From Paenarthrobacter sp. (GTDB lineage Bacteria; Actinomycetota; Actinomycetes; Actinomycetales; Micrococcaceae): DNA of 64,000 bases. Positions 31,625-39,666 of the stretch are shown here, piece by piece. The notes below the pieces were generated by a model. It did no database searches. It was not told where the DNA came from and saw only the letters and a program-made list of their open reading frames with translations. The stretch lies in contig JAPSHX010000009.1 in the NCBI GenBank assembly GCA_031179305.1, forward strand, positions 1 to 64,000, read 5' to 3'. Numbering within the stretch: the stretch's first letter is position 1; every line of letters starts with the position of its first letter. The position numbers were made by a program, and so were the translations under genes.

Positions 31625-32604
31625 GACGCTTTGCCGTACAAGGCGTTCGTTTGGTCCACAAGGGACTGGACTGTGTCTACATTCCTGACACCGGCTTCGG
31701 ACGCTGCAAACGGGACAACTAAGTAGCGTTTGTTTTTCACGGCCTCCAACTGGGACATCACCGGATGGGATTCCAGGACTAATTTCTTCTTCTCCGTGCT
31801 ACCCCAGCTTGAGTTAACCAAGACGATAGTGTCCGGGTTGCGTTCTGCAATCACCTCCCAGGATGCGGATGCCCACGATTCCTGGACGTCTGCCATGACA
31901 TTCACCAAGCCTGCGGCTTCCATCAGCATCTGAGGCGCACCCGTTCCCGCCCCGACGTATGGGGTCTCGGACCCGGAACTGAACCATAGAGTTGAATGCT
32001 TGTCCGCGCTGGGCACTATAGCAGCCAGTTTCTCGCGCTCTTGGGTAACCAACTGCTCCGCCGCAGCTTCGGCGGCGAATATGTGTCCTACCTCGGAAAT
32101 CCCGGCAAAGACTTTATCAAATGTCAGAGGCGCAGTTTTGTAACCAGACTTGAGACAAGCAGCCGGAGCAACATAGGTAGAAATGTTCAATTGGGCAAGG
32201 GATGAACGGTCTCCCACACCCTCCGGAGTGAAGTTTGACTCCCAACCCCCGAAAATAAAGTCGGGCGAATAGGAAAGCACCGACTCTTGAGCCGGAAGGG
32301 ACTTGGAGATGACGGGAATCTGTTGTTGCCATTTCTCAGGCACTGGACCGTCCGCAAAGGCACTACCGACAATCCTGTCTCCCAGACCCAATGCAAGCAA
32401 CATCTCAGTAGCGGTGGATTTTATTGTCACCACCCGCTGCGGAGGTGACGCGATCTCGAGCCGGGTACCGCAGTTGTCGATCGACATCGGGTATCCGCTG
32501 GAGACTGGAGCTTGGGTGGTGGAGTCCCCCGAACAAGCAGACAGCGAGAGCGCTAGTACACTAAAAACGGCAAAAAAACGACAGGTGGAATTGGCCCGGT
32601 TCAT
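31621..32604 (-). CDS. ABC importer binding lipoprotein, proposed F420-0 uptake
   Basis: 327-residue BtuF/FecB-like binding protein with lipobox LSAC (Cys24). The type-III binding-protein core is clear: PQRVVTIKSTATEMLLALGLGDRIVGSAF and the long-helix hinge region around ISEVGHIFAAEAAAEQLV. Start ATG at 32604 is preceded by GGGGACGA. First gene of the importer cassette. Ligand assignment rests on the cofE context; a cobalamin or siderophore ligand cannot be excluded. Confidence 0.87.
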   Translation of the reverse strand: MNRANSTCRFFAVFSVLALSLSACSGDSTTQAPVSSGYPMSIDNCGTRLEIASPPQRVVTIKSTATEMLLALGLGDRIVGSAFADGPVPEKWQQQIPVISKSLPAQESVLSYSPDFIFGGWESNFTPEGVGDRSSLAQLNISTYVAPAACLKSGYKTAPLTFDKVFAGISEVGHIFAAEAAAEQLVTQEREKLAAIVPSADKHSTLWFSSGSETPYVGAGTGAPQMLMEAAGLVNVMADVQESWASASWEVIAERNPDTIVLVNSSWGSTEKKKLVLESHPVMSQLEAVKNKRYLVVPFAASEAGVRNVDTVQSLVDQTNALYGKAS

Positions 32605-32874
32605 TCGTCCCCAATACGAAGCATCAAGCAGAAAATGATGTCAGAATCCGGCTCCGCCGGTGGCAATCGCCTAAATCAAGGCGCACTCTCCCCGCAAGTT
32701 TGCCAGGAGGCCAATGGCACCAAGTCTAACCATGAAAAATTCCGGAACATAGCCTGTCCGAACGGAACTAAGCTCCGGGTATGCCCTTGGGGCCTTATAC
32801 CGTAGCCTATTTGGGAAGCAGACCATCGTCCGCTTTGCAGTCGGGAAACATCCATAGGGGGATTGGAACTATTC
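32605..32874. other. Intergenic region upstream of F420-0 importer
   Basis: About 270 bp between the divergent importer operon and the small frame at 32875. I see only a weak inverted repeat (CATCA near 32625, TGATG near 32637) and no convincing gene or RNA. Confidence 0.4.
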
Positions 32875-32967
32875 ATGGCTATAAAACTTGACGAAAAGCG
32901 CTGCTCCTTTTGCATCAACCTGGCTTCATCACTGCAGAACCTGCTCTTGGATGGAACTGAAGCATGA
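32875..32967 (+). CDS. Possible 30-residue CxxC peptide coupled to downstream gene
   Basis: A short frame starting MAIKLDEKRCSFC and ending LLLDGTEA stops in an ATGA overlap with the next gene. The Cys-Ser-Phe-Cys spacing resembles half of a ClpX-type zinc finger. A run of G and a GGA lie upstream, but the ribosome-binding site is not ideal. It may be a coupling leader peptide, a tiny zinc-binding protein or chance; reported at low confidence because of the exact overlap. Confidence 0.35.
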   Translation: MAIKLDEKRCSFCINLASSLQNLLLDGTEA

Positions 32968-33656
32968 AAACCGCTGCCGCCCACGACGTTCGCTGGATTC
33001 TGGCCAACTTGCCAGGAAGTCGCGGTTACCTCTCGCCCAAGATTCAGAAGCTGGTGCGCTCCCTCGGCGATGAACTCACGTCGATAGGAGAATCGGGTCC
33101 CCAGAAGGATCTTGTCGAGCATATTTTGACCGTCAGCACGACACAGGGCTCCACCACCACCCCGGAGTGGTTGATGATGAACGGCTACGTGCGTTCGCGG
33201 ATCGGGAGCCACGCCGACCTCCTCCCTGACGCCAGTGATGCCCCCGGCTCCAGCCTTTCCCAGGTCCAGGACTCACTCAAAACCATGGACGCATTGACGC
33301 CATCATTGAGACTCTTGGTGGGGGAACTGATGGACAGGTCAAATGTTTTGATGAGCCACTATGTCCGAAAGTTCCATGGTGACCAGCTCAAGTTGTATCG
33401 GGTATCCGGCATCCACCAGAGCGCCGGAACGCCAGGCCTTCACCCCCCGCTGTCGCGTTGGACGGACGCCAGGGAAATAGCGGAGAACTGGCTTGCGGGT
33501 TCGGAGGGGACGGTTGTCACCGCTTTAGTGCCTGCGGAATGCGTGTGGATAGCGTGCGATCACCATGCTGGTCAGTTGATGATCAGCCCGCACTCTGCGT
33601 GGGGCCATTCCATTGAAGTCATTGAGACGGTCGGCTTGGATTCTCGGCAAAGCTGA
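32964..33656 (+). CDS. Hypothetical protein, possible ADP-ribosyltransferase-like fold
   Basis: 230 residues, not recognised. The N-terminal half is largely helical. The C-terminal half has the order KLYRVSG (about 136), LSRWTDAREIAENWL (about 158), GTVVTALVPAECVWI (about 177), which follows the Arg - Ser-x-Trp-Thr - hydrophobic-strand order seen in some small ADP-ribosyltransferase-like domains. No clear catalytic Glu motif was found, so this is only a fold-level guess. It is possibly coupled to a 30-residue CxxC frame upstream and is isolated between the F420 locus and a small regulator pair. Confidence 0.6.
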   Translation: MKTAAAHDVRWILANLPGSRGYLSPKIQKLVRSLGDELTSIGESGPQKDLVEHILTVSTTQGSTTTPEWLMMNGYVRSRIGSHADLLPDASDAPGSSLSQVQDSLKTMDALTPSLRLLVGELMDRSNVLMSHYVRKFHGDQLKLYRVSGIHQSAGTPGLHPPLSRWTDAREIAENWLAGSEGTVVTALVPAECVWIACDHHAGQLMISPHSAWGHSIEVIETVGLDSRQS

Positions 33657-33708
33657 CTACTGGGTACTCCTCAAGGCGGGGTGAATCGAGGCCGGGTTCA
33701 TGGACCCG

Positions 33709-33915
33709 TCACGCTTCTTCCCACCGCAGCAGATCTCCCGGTTGACACTCAAGCACTTCGCACAGTGCTTCGAGCGTAGTAAACCTCACGGCTTTCGCAC
33801 GCCCATTCTTGAGTACTGCCAGGTTTGCCGGGGTGATCCCCACCCGATCAGCGAGCACTCCCACAGGCATTTTGCGCTTGGCCAGCATGACGTCAATATC
33901 CACGATGATCGCCAT
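33709..33915 (-). CDS. XRE-family small transcriptional regulator
   Basis: 68-residue single HTH protein, YozG-like: MLAKRKMPVGVLADRVGI, then TPANLAVLKNGRAKAVRFTT as recognition region, then LEALCEVLECQPGDLLRWEE, the classic C-terminus of these Cro/C1 proteins. Its ATG overlaps the stop of the DUF2975 reading frame (ATGA). Such regulators are nearly always encoded with a DUF2975 membrane protein; here the partner is damaged. Confidence 0.88.
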   Translation of the reverse strand: MAIIVDIDVMLAKRKMPVGVLADRVGITPANLAVLKNGRAKAVRFTTLEALCEVLECQPGDLLRWEEA

Positions 33916-34258
33916 CAGATCACCTCGTCGAGCTCGGAGCGGAGCTGCGCGGCTTCGACGTCCCGCGCTACAGCCTGCGCGAGCAGCGTGCGCATCACCA
34001 ACACAACCAGCGCCACGCCCCCGGTCATCAACGCCGCTCCACAGATCAGCATGACAATGCCTGGTGCGGTCTCGCCGGGCGCCAGAATCACCGCGATGCC
34101 GAAAACCAGCACCGCCGCGAAAGCGATGGCTCCAAAGATGATGTCCACGTACCGGAAAGCTCCGTGGGAGAACACCGTCCCTCGGCGCACCATGGTCAGC
34201 AAATCGCCAGCACCATCGCAATGACTATCCGTAGCGCGAGGATGGTCAGTTTTCCCAT
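33915..34258 (-). pseudogene. DUF2975-family membrane protein, internally deleted
   Basis: An AAAGGAG five bases before the ATG at 34258 starts a frame beginning MGKLTILALRIVIAMVLA that hits a TGA after 20 codons. The rest of the protein (LTMVRRGTVFSHGAFRYVDI onward, two membrane helices, ending QLRSELDEVI) continues in another frame from about 34202. Intact relatives are about 160 residues and have another segment of roughly 50 residues between these parts, so an internal deletion with loss of frame near 34200 is the simplest explanation. A TTG at 34202 could allow a 95-residue fragment. Confidence 0.7.
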
Positions 34259-34269
34259 GGAAACTCCTT

Positions 34270-34314
34270 TATCGAACAACAATCATATTCTATTGATATT
34301 CGATACTTAGACAA
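34270..34314 (-). promoter_or_regulatory. Promoter and inverted repeat before DUF2975/XRE genes
   Basis: Minus strand: -35 TTGTCT (34309-34314), 16-bp spacer, -10 TAGAAT (34287-34292), and the start codon about 22 nt after the expected transcription start. TATCGAA (34270-34276) and TTCGATA (34299-34305) form an inverted repeat around the -10, a plausible autoregulatory site for the XRE protein. The region is markedly AT-rich against its surroundings. Confidence 0.6.
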
Positions 34315-34451
34315 GCTGAACTCCTCGCAATGGCCGTTAGTCAGCTTGCTTACTAAAGAGTCTTTCCCTAGGCTTGAACGGGTCAGACAAACAACTCTCA
34401 CAGCGGCGGCCACGCTCAAAAAGCACTCCGCCGCGCAATGGAGGAGGAACA

Positions 34452-35018
34452 ATGTCAGAACACAACATCACAGGCAAGAAGGTCGCATTCCTGTTGACGG
34501 ACGGCGTGGAGCAGGTGGAGCTCACCAGCCCATGGCAGGCGGTCAAGGATGCTGGCGGCGAGCCAACTCTCGTGGCTCCCTCCAAGGGAAAGCTCCAAGG
34601 TTTCAATGGCGTGGAGAAGGGTGACACCTTCGACGTCGACCTCGCGGTAGCCGACGCCAACGCCTCCGATTTCGACGCGCTGGTTCTCCCCGGCGGCGTT
34701 GTGAACGCCGATCATCTCCGGGTTGATAAGGACGCGCAGAACTTCACGCGCGCCTTCTTTGAGCAGCACAAGCCGGTTGCCTCGATCTGCCACGGGCCGT
34801 GGATTCTCATCGAGGCCGGCGTGATCAAGGGCCGCAACGTCACCTCTTATCACACGCTCCAGACTGACCTGAGGAACGCGGGCGCTAACTGGACCGATGA
34901 GGAAGTGGTGGTGGACCAAGGCCTGGTCACCAGCCGCAACCCGGACGACCTCCCCGCCTTCAACAGCAAGGTGGTCGAGGAGATCTCAGAAGGCCAACAC
35001 GCTGGCCAGACCGCCTAA
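34452..35018 (+). CDS. DJ-1/PfpI family protein
   Basis: 188-residue class I glutamine-amidotransferase-like protein. The nucleophile elbow is ASICHGPWIL, with Cys in the CHG motif; upstream ALVLPGG and the early strand VAFLLTDGVEQVEL are typical of the PfpI/YhbO stress-protein group (deglycase or protease claims for this family are disputed). The ATG at 34452 follows GAGGAGGAACA. Stands alone, followed by a very long hairpin. Confidence 0.92.
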   Translation: MSEHNITGKKVAFLLTDGVEQVELTSPWQAVKDAGGEPTLVAPSKGKLQGFNGVEKGDTFDVDLAVADANASDFDALVLPGGVVNADHLRVDKDAQNFTRAFFEQHKPVASICHGPWILIEAGVIKGRNVTSYHTLQTDLRNAGANWTDEEVVVDQGLVTSRNPDDLPAFNSKVVEEISEGQHAGQTA

Positions 35019-35020
35019 CG

Positions 35021-35099
35021 GTCAGCGACCCACATACGGCAAGTGCCGCCGTCGTACCTTCCAAAGAAGTACGACGGCGGCACTTGCCGTATCGCTGAC
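35021..35099. terminator. Very long palindrome, probable bidirectional terminator
   Basis: A perfect 24-bp inverted repeat (35034-35057 and 35069-35092; core GCCGCCGTCGTAC) with an 11-nt loop, extended by GTCAGCGA (35021-35028) and TCGCTGAC (35092-35099) across a small bulge. It sits between the stops of the convergent PfpI and ASCH genes. A related, less perfect element is at 35721-35755. Confidence 0.8.
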
Positions 35100-35133
35100 T
35101 GCTCAGGTTCCAAAGATGACCCAGCCGCCGACC

Positions 35134-35541
35134 TCAACGGGCAAGCATGAACTGCTCGAGCACAACAAGCGACGAATCGGTGATTTCGAAGCCGTTGCCC
35201 AGCTCCGCTCTCATTGCCTCTGACGACCAGAATTTGGTGTGACCCGCACGCCATTCTGCGACCGTCGCATACCCCTCCCCCTCGGCTAGGGCATGGCTCA
35301 ACGGGACATCGCGTATAGGGACGATCCGGACGTCGGTGATTTGGATGATTGCCACCTGCTCTCCGTTCGAATCGATGACGGCACCCCTGTCGCCCACAGC
35401 AGGCAGCGGCTCTTTACCGACCTCGTATTCGTGGAGTAGGGAGCTTGTGGCAGTCTTGCGCCCAGATCGGACCTCACTGATGATGCGATCGCGTAGTGGC
35501 CCGGGAAAGGCGAACTCAACGACGGGGAGCTGTTCATCCAT
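35134..35541 (-). CDS. ASCH-domain protein
   Basis: 135 residues with the ASCH/PUA-like fold: the conserved GRKTATSSLLHEYEVG segment (about 28-43), the GDRGAVIDSNG turn and the late EGEGYATVAEWRAGHTKFW motif. The family is thought to bind RNA or modified nucleotides; some members are N4-acetylcytidine amidohydrolases. Convergent with the PfpI gene across the long palindrome. Confidence 0.9.
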   Translation of the reverse strand: MDEQLPVVEFAFPGPLRDRIISEVRSGRKTATSSLLHEYEVGKEPLPAVGDRGAVIDSNGEQVAIIQITDVRIVPIRDVPLSHALAEGEGYATVAEWRAGHTKFWSSEAMRAELGNGFEITDSSLVVLEQFMLAR

Positions 35542-35720
35542 AGGAACAGCTAATCAGCTCTAAAGCTGCATAACCATTGGTCGCTCAGCTATCCACGCAC
35601 AGTGACCGAGAACTTCCTCACGACCATTCCAGCGTCGGTCCTGATGATGAAGCACTGACTCGCGCGGGTCCAGGAGGAGTTCATCGTGAGGCGCTTCGTG
35701 TTGCCAATAGGCCTGAACGG

Positions 35721-35755
35721 CCGCCGTCGTTCTTTCACAAGAAGTACGACGGCGG
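35721..35755. repeat. Second copy of palindromic repeat, degenerate
   Basis: CCGCCGTCGT (35721-35730) pairs with ACGACGGCGG (35746-35755), and an inner TTCTT/AAGAA pair extends the stem. The right half, AAGAAGTACGACGGCGG and the next 20 bases, closely matches the right half of the element at 35065-35096. It lies at the 3' side of the FG-GAP gene and probably ends that transcript. The 245 bp between 35541 and 35787 hold nothing else I can support. Confidence 0.65.
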
Positions 35756-35786
35756 TACTTGGCGTTTCGCTACAAAGTCGCCCCGC

Positions 35787-37673
35787 TTAGAACAATGCGG
35801 TGAAGACGTCCCAGTCAGCGCCGACCAAAGCCCGGGGTTTCCAGCTTCCCGACTTGAAGGGGTATAGATACATGTACCCCGCGCCGTCTATTCCGTAAAT
35901 ATCGGTCCATCCGTCATAGTCCCGGTCGCCCGCGCCGAACACGCCCTTGAAGGACTGCCAACCAGAACCGATCACCTTCGAGCCGAGCCAACCGCCCTTG
36001 CCGTTGGACGAATAGAGGAACAACTGGCCACCCGCGTTGGTGGCGAGGATGTCTGCGTGCGAGTCTCCGTCGAAGTCGCCTGTTGAAAAGACCCTGTTGA
36101 ACATGTTCCAGCCAGCCCCAACTTGTCGTGGAGCCAGCCAGCCACCCTTGCCGTTGCCTGGGTAGAGGAGCAGCCTGCCGTCTCGGTCTTTGGCCAGGAC
36201 GTCATCGTGGCCGTCGGAGTCGAAATCACCGGGAGCCATGAGTTCGGTCATACCCTGCCAACCGACGCCCACCAAGGACGCGGGCTTCCACCAATATTGA
36301 CCGTCAGCGGGGTACATCCACAGTTCCCCGGAGGGCTTACGGGCCAGCACATCGGCGTGCCCGTCCTCATTGAAGTCCCCGGGCGAGAAGATCTTGTCAA
36401 AGACATTCCACCCCGTTCCAACCTCCTTGGGGAACGATCCGAAGTACCTGCCCCACATCCAGAGCCTGCCGTCAGTAGTCCGGGCCATCAGGAAGTCGCT
36501 GACTTCCCGGTGGACATAGTTCCGGGACGGGGCTGGATTAGTCACATATGCGGTCGAATCACTGACGAAACGGCCTACAACTTTGCCCTCAAGCGAAACA
36601 ACGGCGGCAACGCGCACAGTTCCTCCGCCGTCTGCGTCTTTGACAACGTAGTCCACGCCAGGGGCAAGCCCTGTGCCAGCGGGATATGGTGTGGACTTAG
36701 TAAGCCAAAAAAGTTCCACCTTGGGGGTCGCGCCGACCGGAATGCCTTTGATGGATGAGACGTCAAAGCTTGCCTTCAATGCGGAGTTGATCCAGGGCTT
36801 CCCTGAGACAGCGATCGGGCCGCTCGTGACGAACAGATAGGGCTCCGATTCCGCGGATACCGATTTGAACCCCGGGGTCACCGTTGTGATGCGCAAGGAC
36901 ACTTCCTTCCCCGCATCAGTGGATCGGACGGACCCTTCGAAAGGCTCCGTTCCGTATTCGTAGCGATAGAGCTTCGCAACTCCCCCCGAAACCCACTGCA
37001 CATGCACCTTCGTGACGCCTGCGGTCCACGTACCGGGAGATATCGTGCCGTCTACCCCATAGTTCCAGTTGCTCCACAAATCTTGGTCCGCTTGGAATTT
37101 AGGCAAAACCGAGGCTTGTGGGGTCCGCAAAACTCTCGAAGGGTTGCTTACGGCGAAGTCAGCATTTTGTAGCAGCGGATCTCCAGCGTTGTCGCTGAAC
37201 AGATAATCGGATGAGCTGTTCCTTAGGGCCGCAGTTTCGGCTGGGTAGGACTGCCCGCTCTTTTGGAAGACAATACGAACGTCGGTCAACCGCTGCAGAC
37301 CTTCGTAGAAGTCGCTGACGCCTATGACTGCCGTGGCTTCAGCTATGAACGGGCCGGGCCCAGGGTCTCCCGTCCAGATCAGGCTACGAGGCTCGGACAA
37401 GGACGCATCGCGGTACCGGAACTCCACGCGTTGCGCGGGTTGACTCAAGGTAAACCGCACCCTCGCGGTTTGCCCGGGCGCTAGTTGGGCTGCAGAGACC
37501 AACTCCACGGCAGTGAGTTTAGGTGCTTCGCTCGCTGCTGTGACCGCATTGGCTGGCGAGGCCGGGAGTCCAACCAACATCAACAGCACGACCACAAGCG
37601 CGGCCGCCAGCTTTGACAAAGGCCTAAGTTGACGTGACTTTTCCGGCACGCCAGCGTCGGTATTTGAGCGCAC
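35787..37673 (-). CDS. Secreted FG-GAP/VCBS repeat protein
   Basis: 628-residue exported protein. I start at a GTG at 37673 with GGGGGAG just upstream, which places a signal peptide (KLAAALVVVLLMLVGL, cleavage near PANA-VTA) at the N-terminus. The middle is a beta-rich region of unknown type. The last 220 residues hold about four repeats with Ca-binding loops such as GDFNEDGHADVLA, GDFDSDGHDDVLA and GDFDGDSHADILA, which build an integrin-like beta-propeller. Likely a cell-envelope or secreted adhesin/lectin-like protein; substrate unknown. Confidence 0.85.
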   Translation of the reverse strand: MRSNTDAGVPEKSRQLRPLSKLAAALVVVLLMLVGLPASPANAVTAASEAPKLTAVELVSAAQLAPGQTARVRFTLSQPAQRVEFRYRDASLSEPRSLIWTGDPGPGPFIAEATAVIGVSDFYEGLQRLTDVRIVFQKSGQSYPAETAALRNSSSDYLFSDNAGDPLLQNADFAVSNPSRVLRTPQASVLPKFQADQDLWSNWNYGVDGTISPGTWTAGVTKVHVQWVSGGVAKLYRYEYGTEPFEGSVRSTDAGKEVSLRITTVTPGFKSVSAESEPYLFVTSGPIAVSGKPWINSALKASFDVSSIKGIPVGATPKVELFWLTKSTPYPAGTGLAPGVDYVVKDADGGGTVRVAAVVSLEGKVVGRFVSDSTAYVTNPAPSRNYVHREVSDFLMARTTDGRLWMWGRYFGSFPKEVGTGWNVFDKIFSPGDFNEDGHADVLARKPSGELWMYPADGQYWWKPASLVGVGWQGMTELMAPGDFDSDGHDDVLAKDRDGRLLLYPGNGKGGWLAPRQVGAGWNMFNRVFSTGDFDGDSHADILATNAGGQLFLYSSNGKGGWLGSKVIGSGWQSFKGVFGAGDRDYDGWTDIYGIDGAGYMYLYPFKSGSWKPRALVGADWDVFTALF

Positions 37674-37851
37674 TTCTCCCCCAATATTCAGGCTGTGGAC
37701 GGCCTGATAGAGGCCTCTCGGTAGAGAATACAGTTTCCTCGCAGAAATACGTGCTACATGACCGCGATACTGGCGGAACCTACGCCGTCGTAATGTTGCG
37801 CAGGTCACACTTGGCGCATACGCTGGGGGACGCTGCAGCGTGGCAGCAAGG

Positions 37852-38178
37852 ATGAAAGGCAGTACATTGGCCAGCGACAAGCTCTCCGTAGTTGTTCGCG
37901 TCGACGTTGACGGCGAACAGATCCAGATCGCAGCGACCGGTCGAGTGACCACCTTGAGCCTCCAAGGGCTCTACCCGGTGGTTCAACGCACCAAGAGCCT
38001 CGGCGGCGGTCTCGGAGTTGAGATGGACCTGTCCCAAGCGACCATTGATGATGATGCGCTCGTCCAACTGCAGGGGTACGCCGCACTCCATGAGGTGCCC
38101 GTGCACCTCGCGGCGGAACTCACCAACGTGACGGCCCTCCCCTCCCGCGGCCTCCAAGCCACTAGCCGCGCCGCCTAA
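37852..38178 (+). CDS. Hypothetical protein, STAS-like
   Basis: About 108 residues. Strand-helix pattern (VVVRVDVDGEQIQIAATGRV, then LYPVVQRTKSLGGGLGVEMDLS, then VPVHLAAE) is compatible with a STAS-type domain such as anti-sigma-factor antagonists, but the phospho-Ser position is not obvious. Start uncertain: ATG at 37852, or TTG at 37867 with a better spaced AAAGG. Confidence 0.55.
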   Translation: MKGSTLASDKLSVVVRVDVDGEQIQIAATGRVTTLSLQGLYPVVQRTKSLGGGLGVEMDLSQATIDDDALVQLQGYAALHEVPVHLAAELTNVTALPSRGLQATSRAA

Positions 38179-38217
38179 CAGCGCCGCTTATCCCCAGCCG
38201 CATAGCAGGAGAAACTA

Positions 38218-38360
38218 TTGCGCAAAGTCACCCTGGTCTGTTCCACTCCGTGGACGGCCTAGTCCAGGATCCCTTCAAGTTCCAGCTCGACAGCTTCGAC
38301 GACGAACTCGGCACCGGGCTCACCAAGATGATCAACACAGTGGATACCGTGGTCCTGGGT
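38218..38360 (+). pseudogene. DHFR/RibD-family protein remnant, frameshifted and truncated
   Basis: AGGAG followed by TTG at 38218 starts LRKVTLV; after a missing base at about 38239 the frame continues HSVDGLVQDPFKFQ, LDSFDDELGTGLTKMI and NTVDTVVLG, the N-terminal third of RibD_C-type dihydrofolate-reductase-like proteins. After 38360 similarity ends abruptly, so the gene is both frameshifted and truncated. Confidence 0.65.
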
Positions 38361-38860
38361 CCGCATCTGCCTTCAATCAGCTGGGAATTTTCTATCCAAG
38401 GGGTTCGGACAAGGTGCGGGAGGCAACAAACTTCTTTACAGGCCCGCTTACCTGCGCAGGACGCGTCGCAGCCAACTCAACAGCTTGCTTGGTTCGGCCC
38501 TGTCCTTTTATGTGGCGTCCGCGGCTAATTCATTACGTCAAACCACTGCAAAACCGCGCCAGGTGTGGCCGACCCGGGTGGTCAAAGTCCTGGCCGGCCA
38601 CACTGTCCGCCTGGGCAAAGCGGACGGGTACGCGGCCGGCCAGCCGACGGTGGGGGCCTTGCTCGCGCACGGTGACCAGCCGACGAGAGGGGTCTCCTCG
38701 CCTCATCGACTGTGGCTGTTGTTCTGCATCCGAATTGCGCTCTACAGCCCGTCACTACTTGGTAGTGGGACCAGCCAGAAGAATATGACGTGATTCAGGT
38801 CACTATTAATTTGGGAGGTCCGCGAGAATCAGGCTGACACCCTTGTTCCAAAATACTAAG
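38361..38860. other. Degenerate intergenic region
   Basis: About 500 bp without a credible gene. A plus-strand frame near 38545-38790 (reading QVWPTRVVKVLAGHTVRLG) may be a fragment of a lost gene but I do not recognise it, and no start or ribosome-binding site fits. Together with the DHFR remnant this looks like a deletion scar. Confidence 0.4.
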
Positions 38861-38918
38861 TATGCTTATGGTAGTGGTTGCACCGGCCCATCTGACCGAC
38901 CCAGAAAGCGGAGCAACC

Positions 38919-39662
38919 ATGGCAATGACCGAGGTGGCAGACGGTGTCCATCGCTTCTCGGACGCCTACGTGAACTTCTATGTGGTGGAAGGCCGCGACG
39001 GTCTCACTCTGATCGATTCCGGTCTTCCGGCTATGTGGACACCGCTGGACCAGTCACTCAGGATCCTCGGTCATTCCCTCCAAGACATTCGCGCTTTAGT
39101 CCTGACGCATGCCCACTTCGATCACTTGGGACTGGCCAAACGGCTCCACCAAGAGTTGGGTATTCCCGTGTGGGTGCACACCGAAGACTCCTACATCGCA
39201 AAACACCCCTACCGCTACCGGCACGAACGCTCGCGGTTCATCTTCGCACTCACCCACCCGCAAGGACTGCCAGTGATGGCCAGCATGACCAAGGCCGGAG
39301 CACTCAACGTGAAAGGAGTCGAGGACGTCAGGCACTTTCCCGGCACCGGGGCTCTTCCAGTCCCTGGCAGCCCGGAAATCATCTTCTCCCCCGGACACAC
39401 CAGCGGCCACTGCGGGCTGTTTCTCCGCGAGCGCGGGATTCTTTTCAGCGGTGACGCCCTGGTCACCATGGATCCGTACACGCAAAGAACCGGGCCGCGA
39501 ATCGTTGCCGGCGCAGCCACTGCCGATAGCGCACTGAACCTTGCATCACTCAAGCAACTGGCACTGACCCGGGCAGGCCTTGTGCTTCCGGGCCACGGGG
39601 AACCATGGACCAAGGGCATCGAAGAGGCGGTTGCCATCGCCAGGGCGAACGGCCCGGCCTAA
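38919..39662 (+). CDS. MBL-fold metallo-hydrolase
   Basis: 247-residue metallo-beta-lactamase-fold protein. The binuclear zinc motif HxHxDH is HAHFDH (64-69); later ligands are His in SPGHTSGHCG and Asp in FSGDALV, with a terminal LPGHGEPW. This is the glyoxalase-II-like/lactonase-like branch; substrate unknown. ATG at 38919 has GGAG six bases upstream; the longer in-frame start at 38862 lacks this. Confidence 0.92.
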   Translation: MAMTEVADGVHRFSDAYVNFYVVEGRDGLTLIDSGLPAMWTPLDQSLRILGHSLQDIRALVLTHAHFDHLGLAKRLHQELGIPVWVHTEDSYIAKHPYRYRHERSRFIFALTHPQGLPVMASMTKAGALNVKGVEDVRHFPGTGALPVPGSPEIIFSPGHTSGHCGLFLRERGILFSGDALVTMDPYTQRTGPRIVAGAATADSALNLASLKQLALTRAGLVLPGHGEPWTKGIEEAVAIARANGPA

Positions 39663-39666
39663 GATG

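Noticed and set aside
29736..32604. Siderophore or cobalamin importer
   Set aside because: The protein types alone would allow it, but the convergent cofE and F420-dependent dehydrogenase make the proposed F420-0 uptake role more likely; ligand remains untested.
35577..35867. 96-codon plus-strand frame
   Set aside because: It runs across the palindromic repeat and into the 3' end of the FG-GAP gene, with no ribosome-binding site or family resemblance.
38414..38793. Two overlapping plus-strand frames of about 100-125 codons
   Set aside because: Neither has a plausible start signal or recognisable family; treated as decayed DNA.
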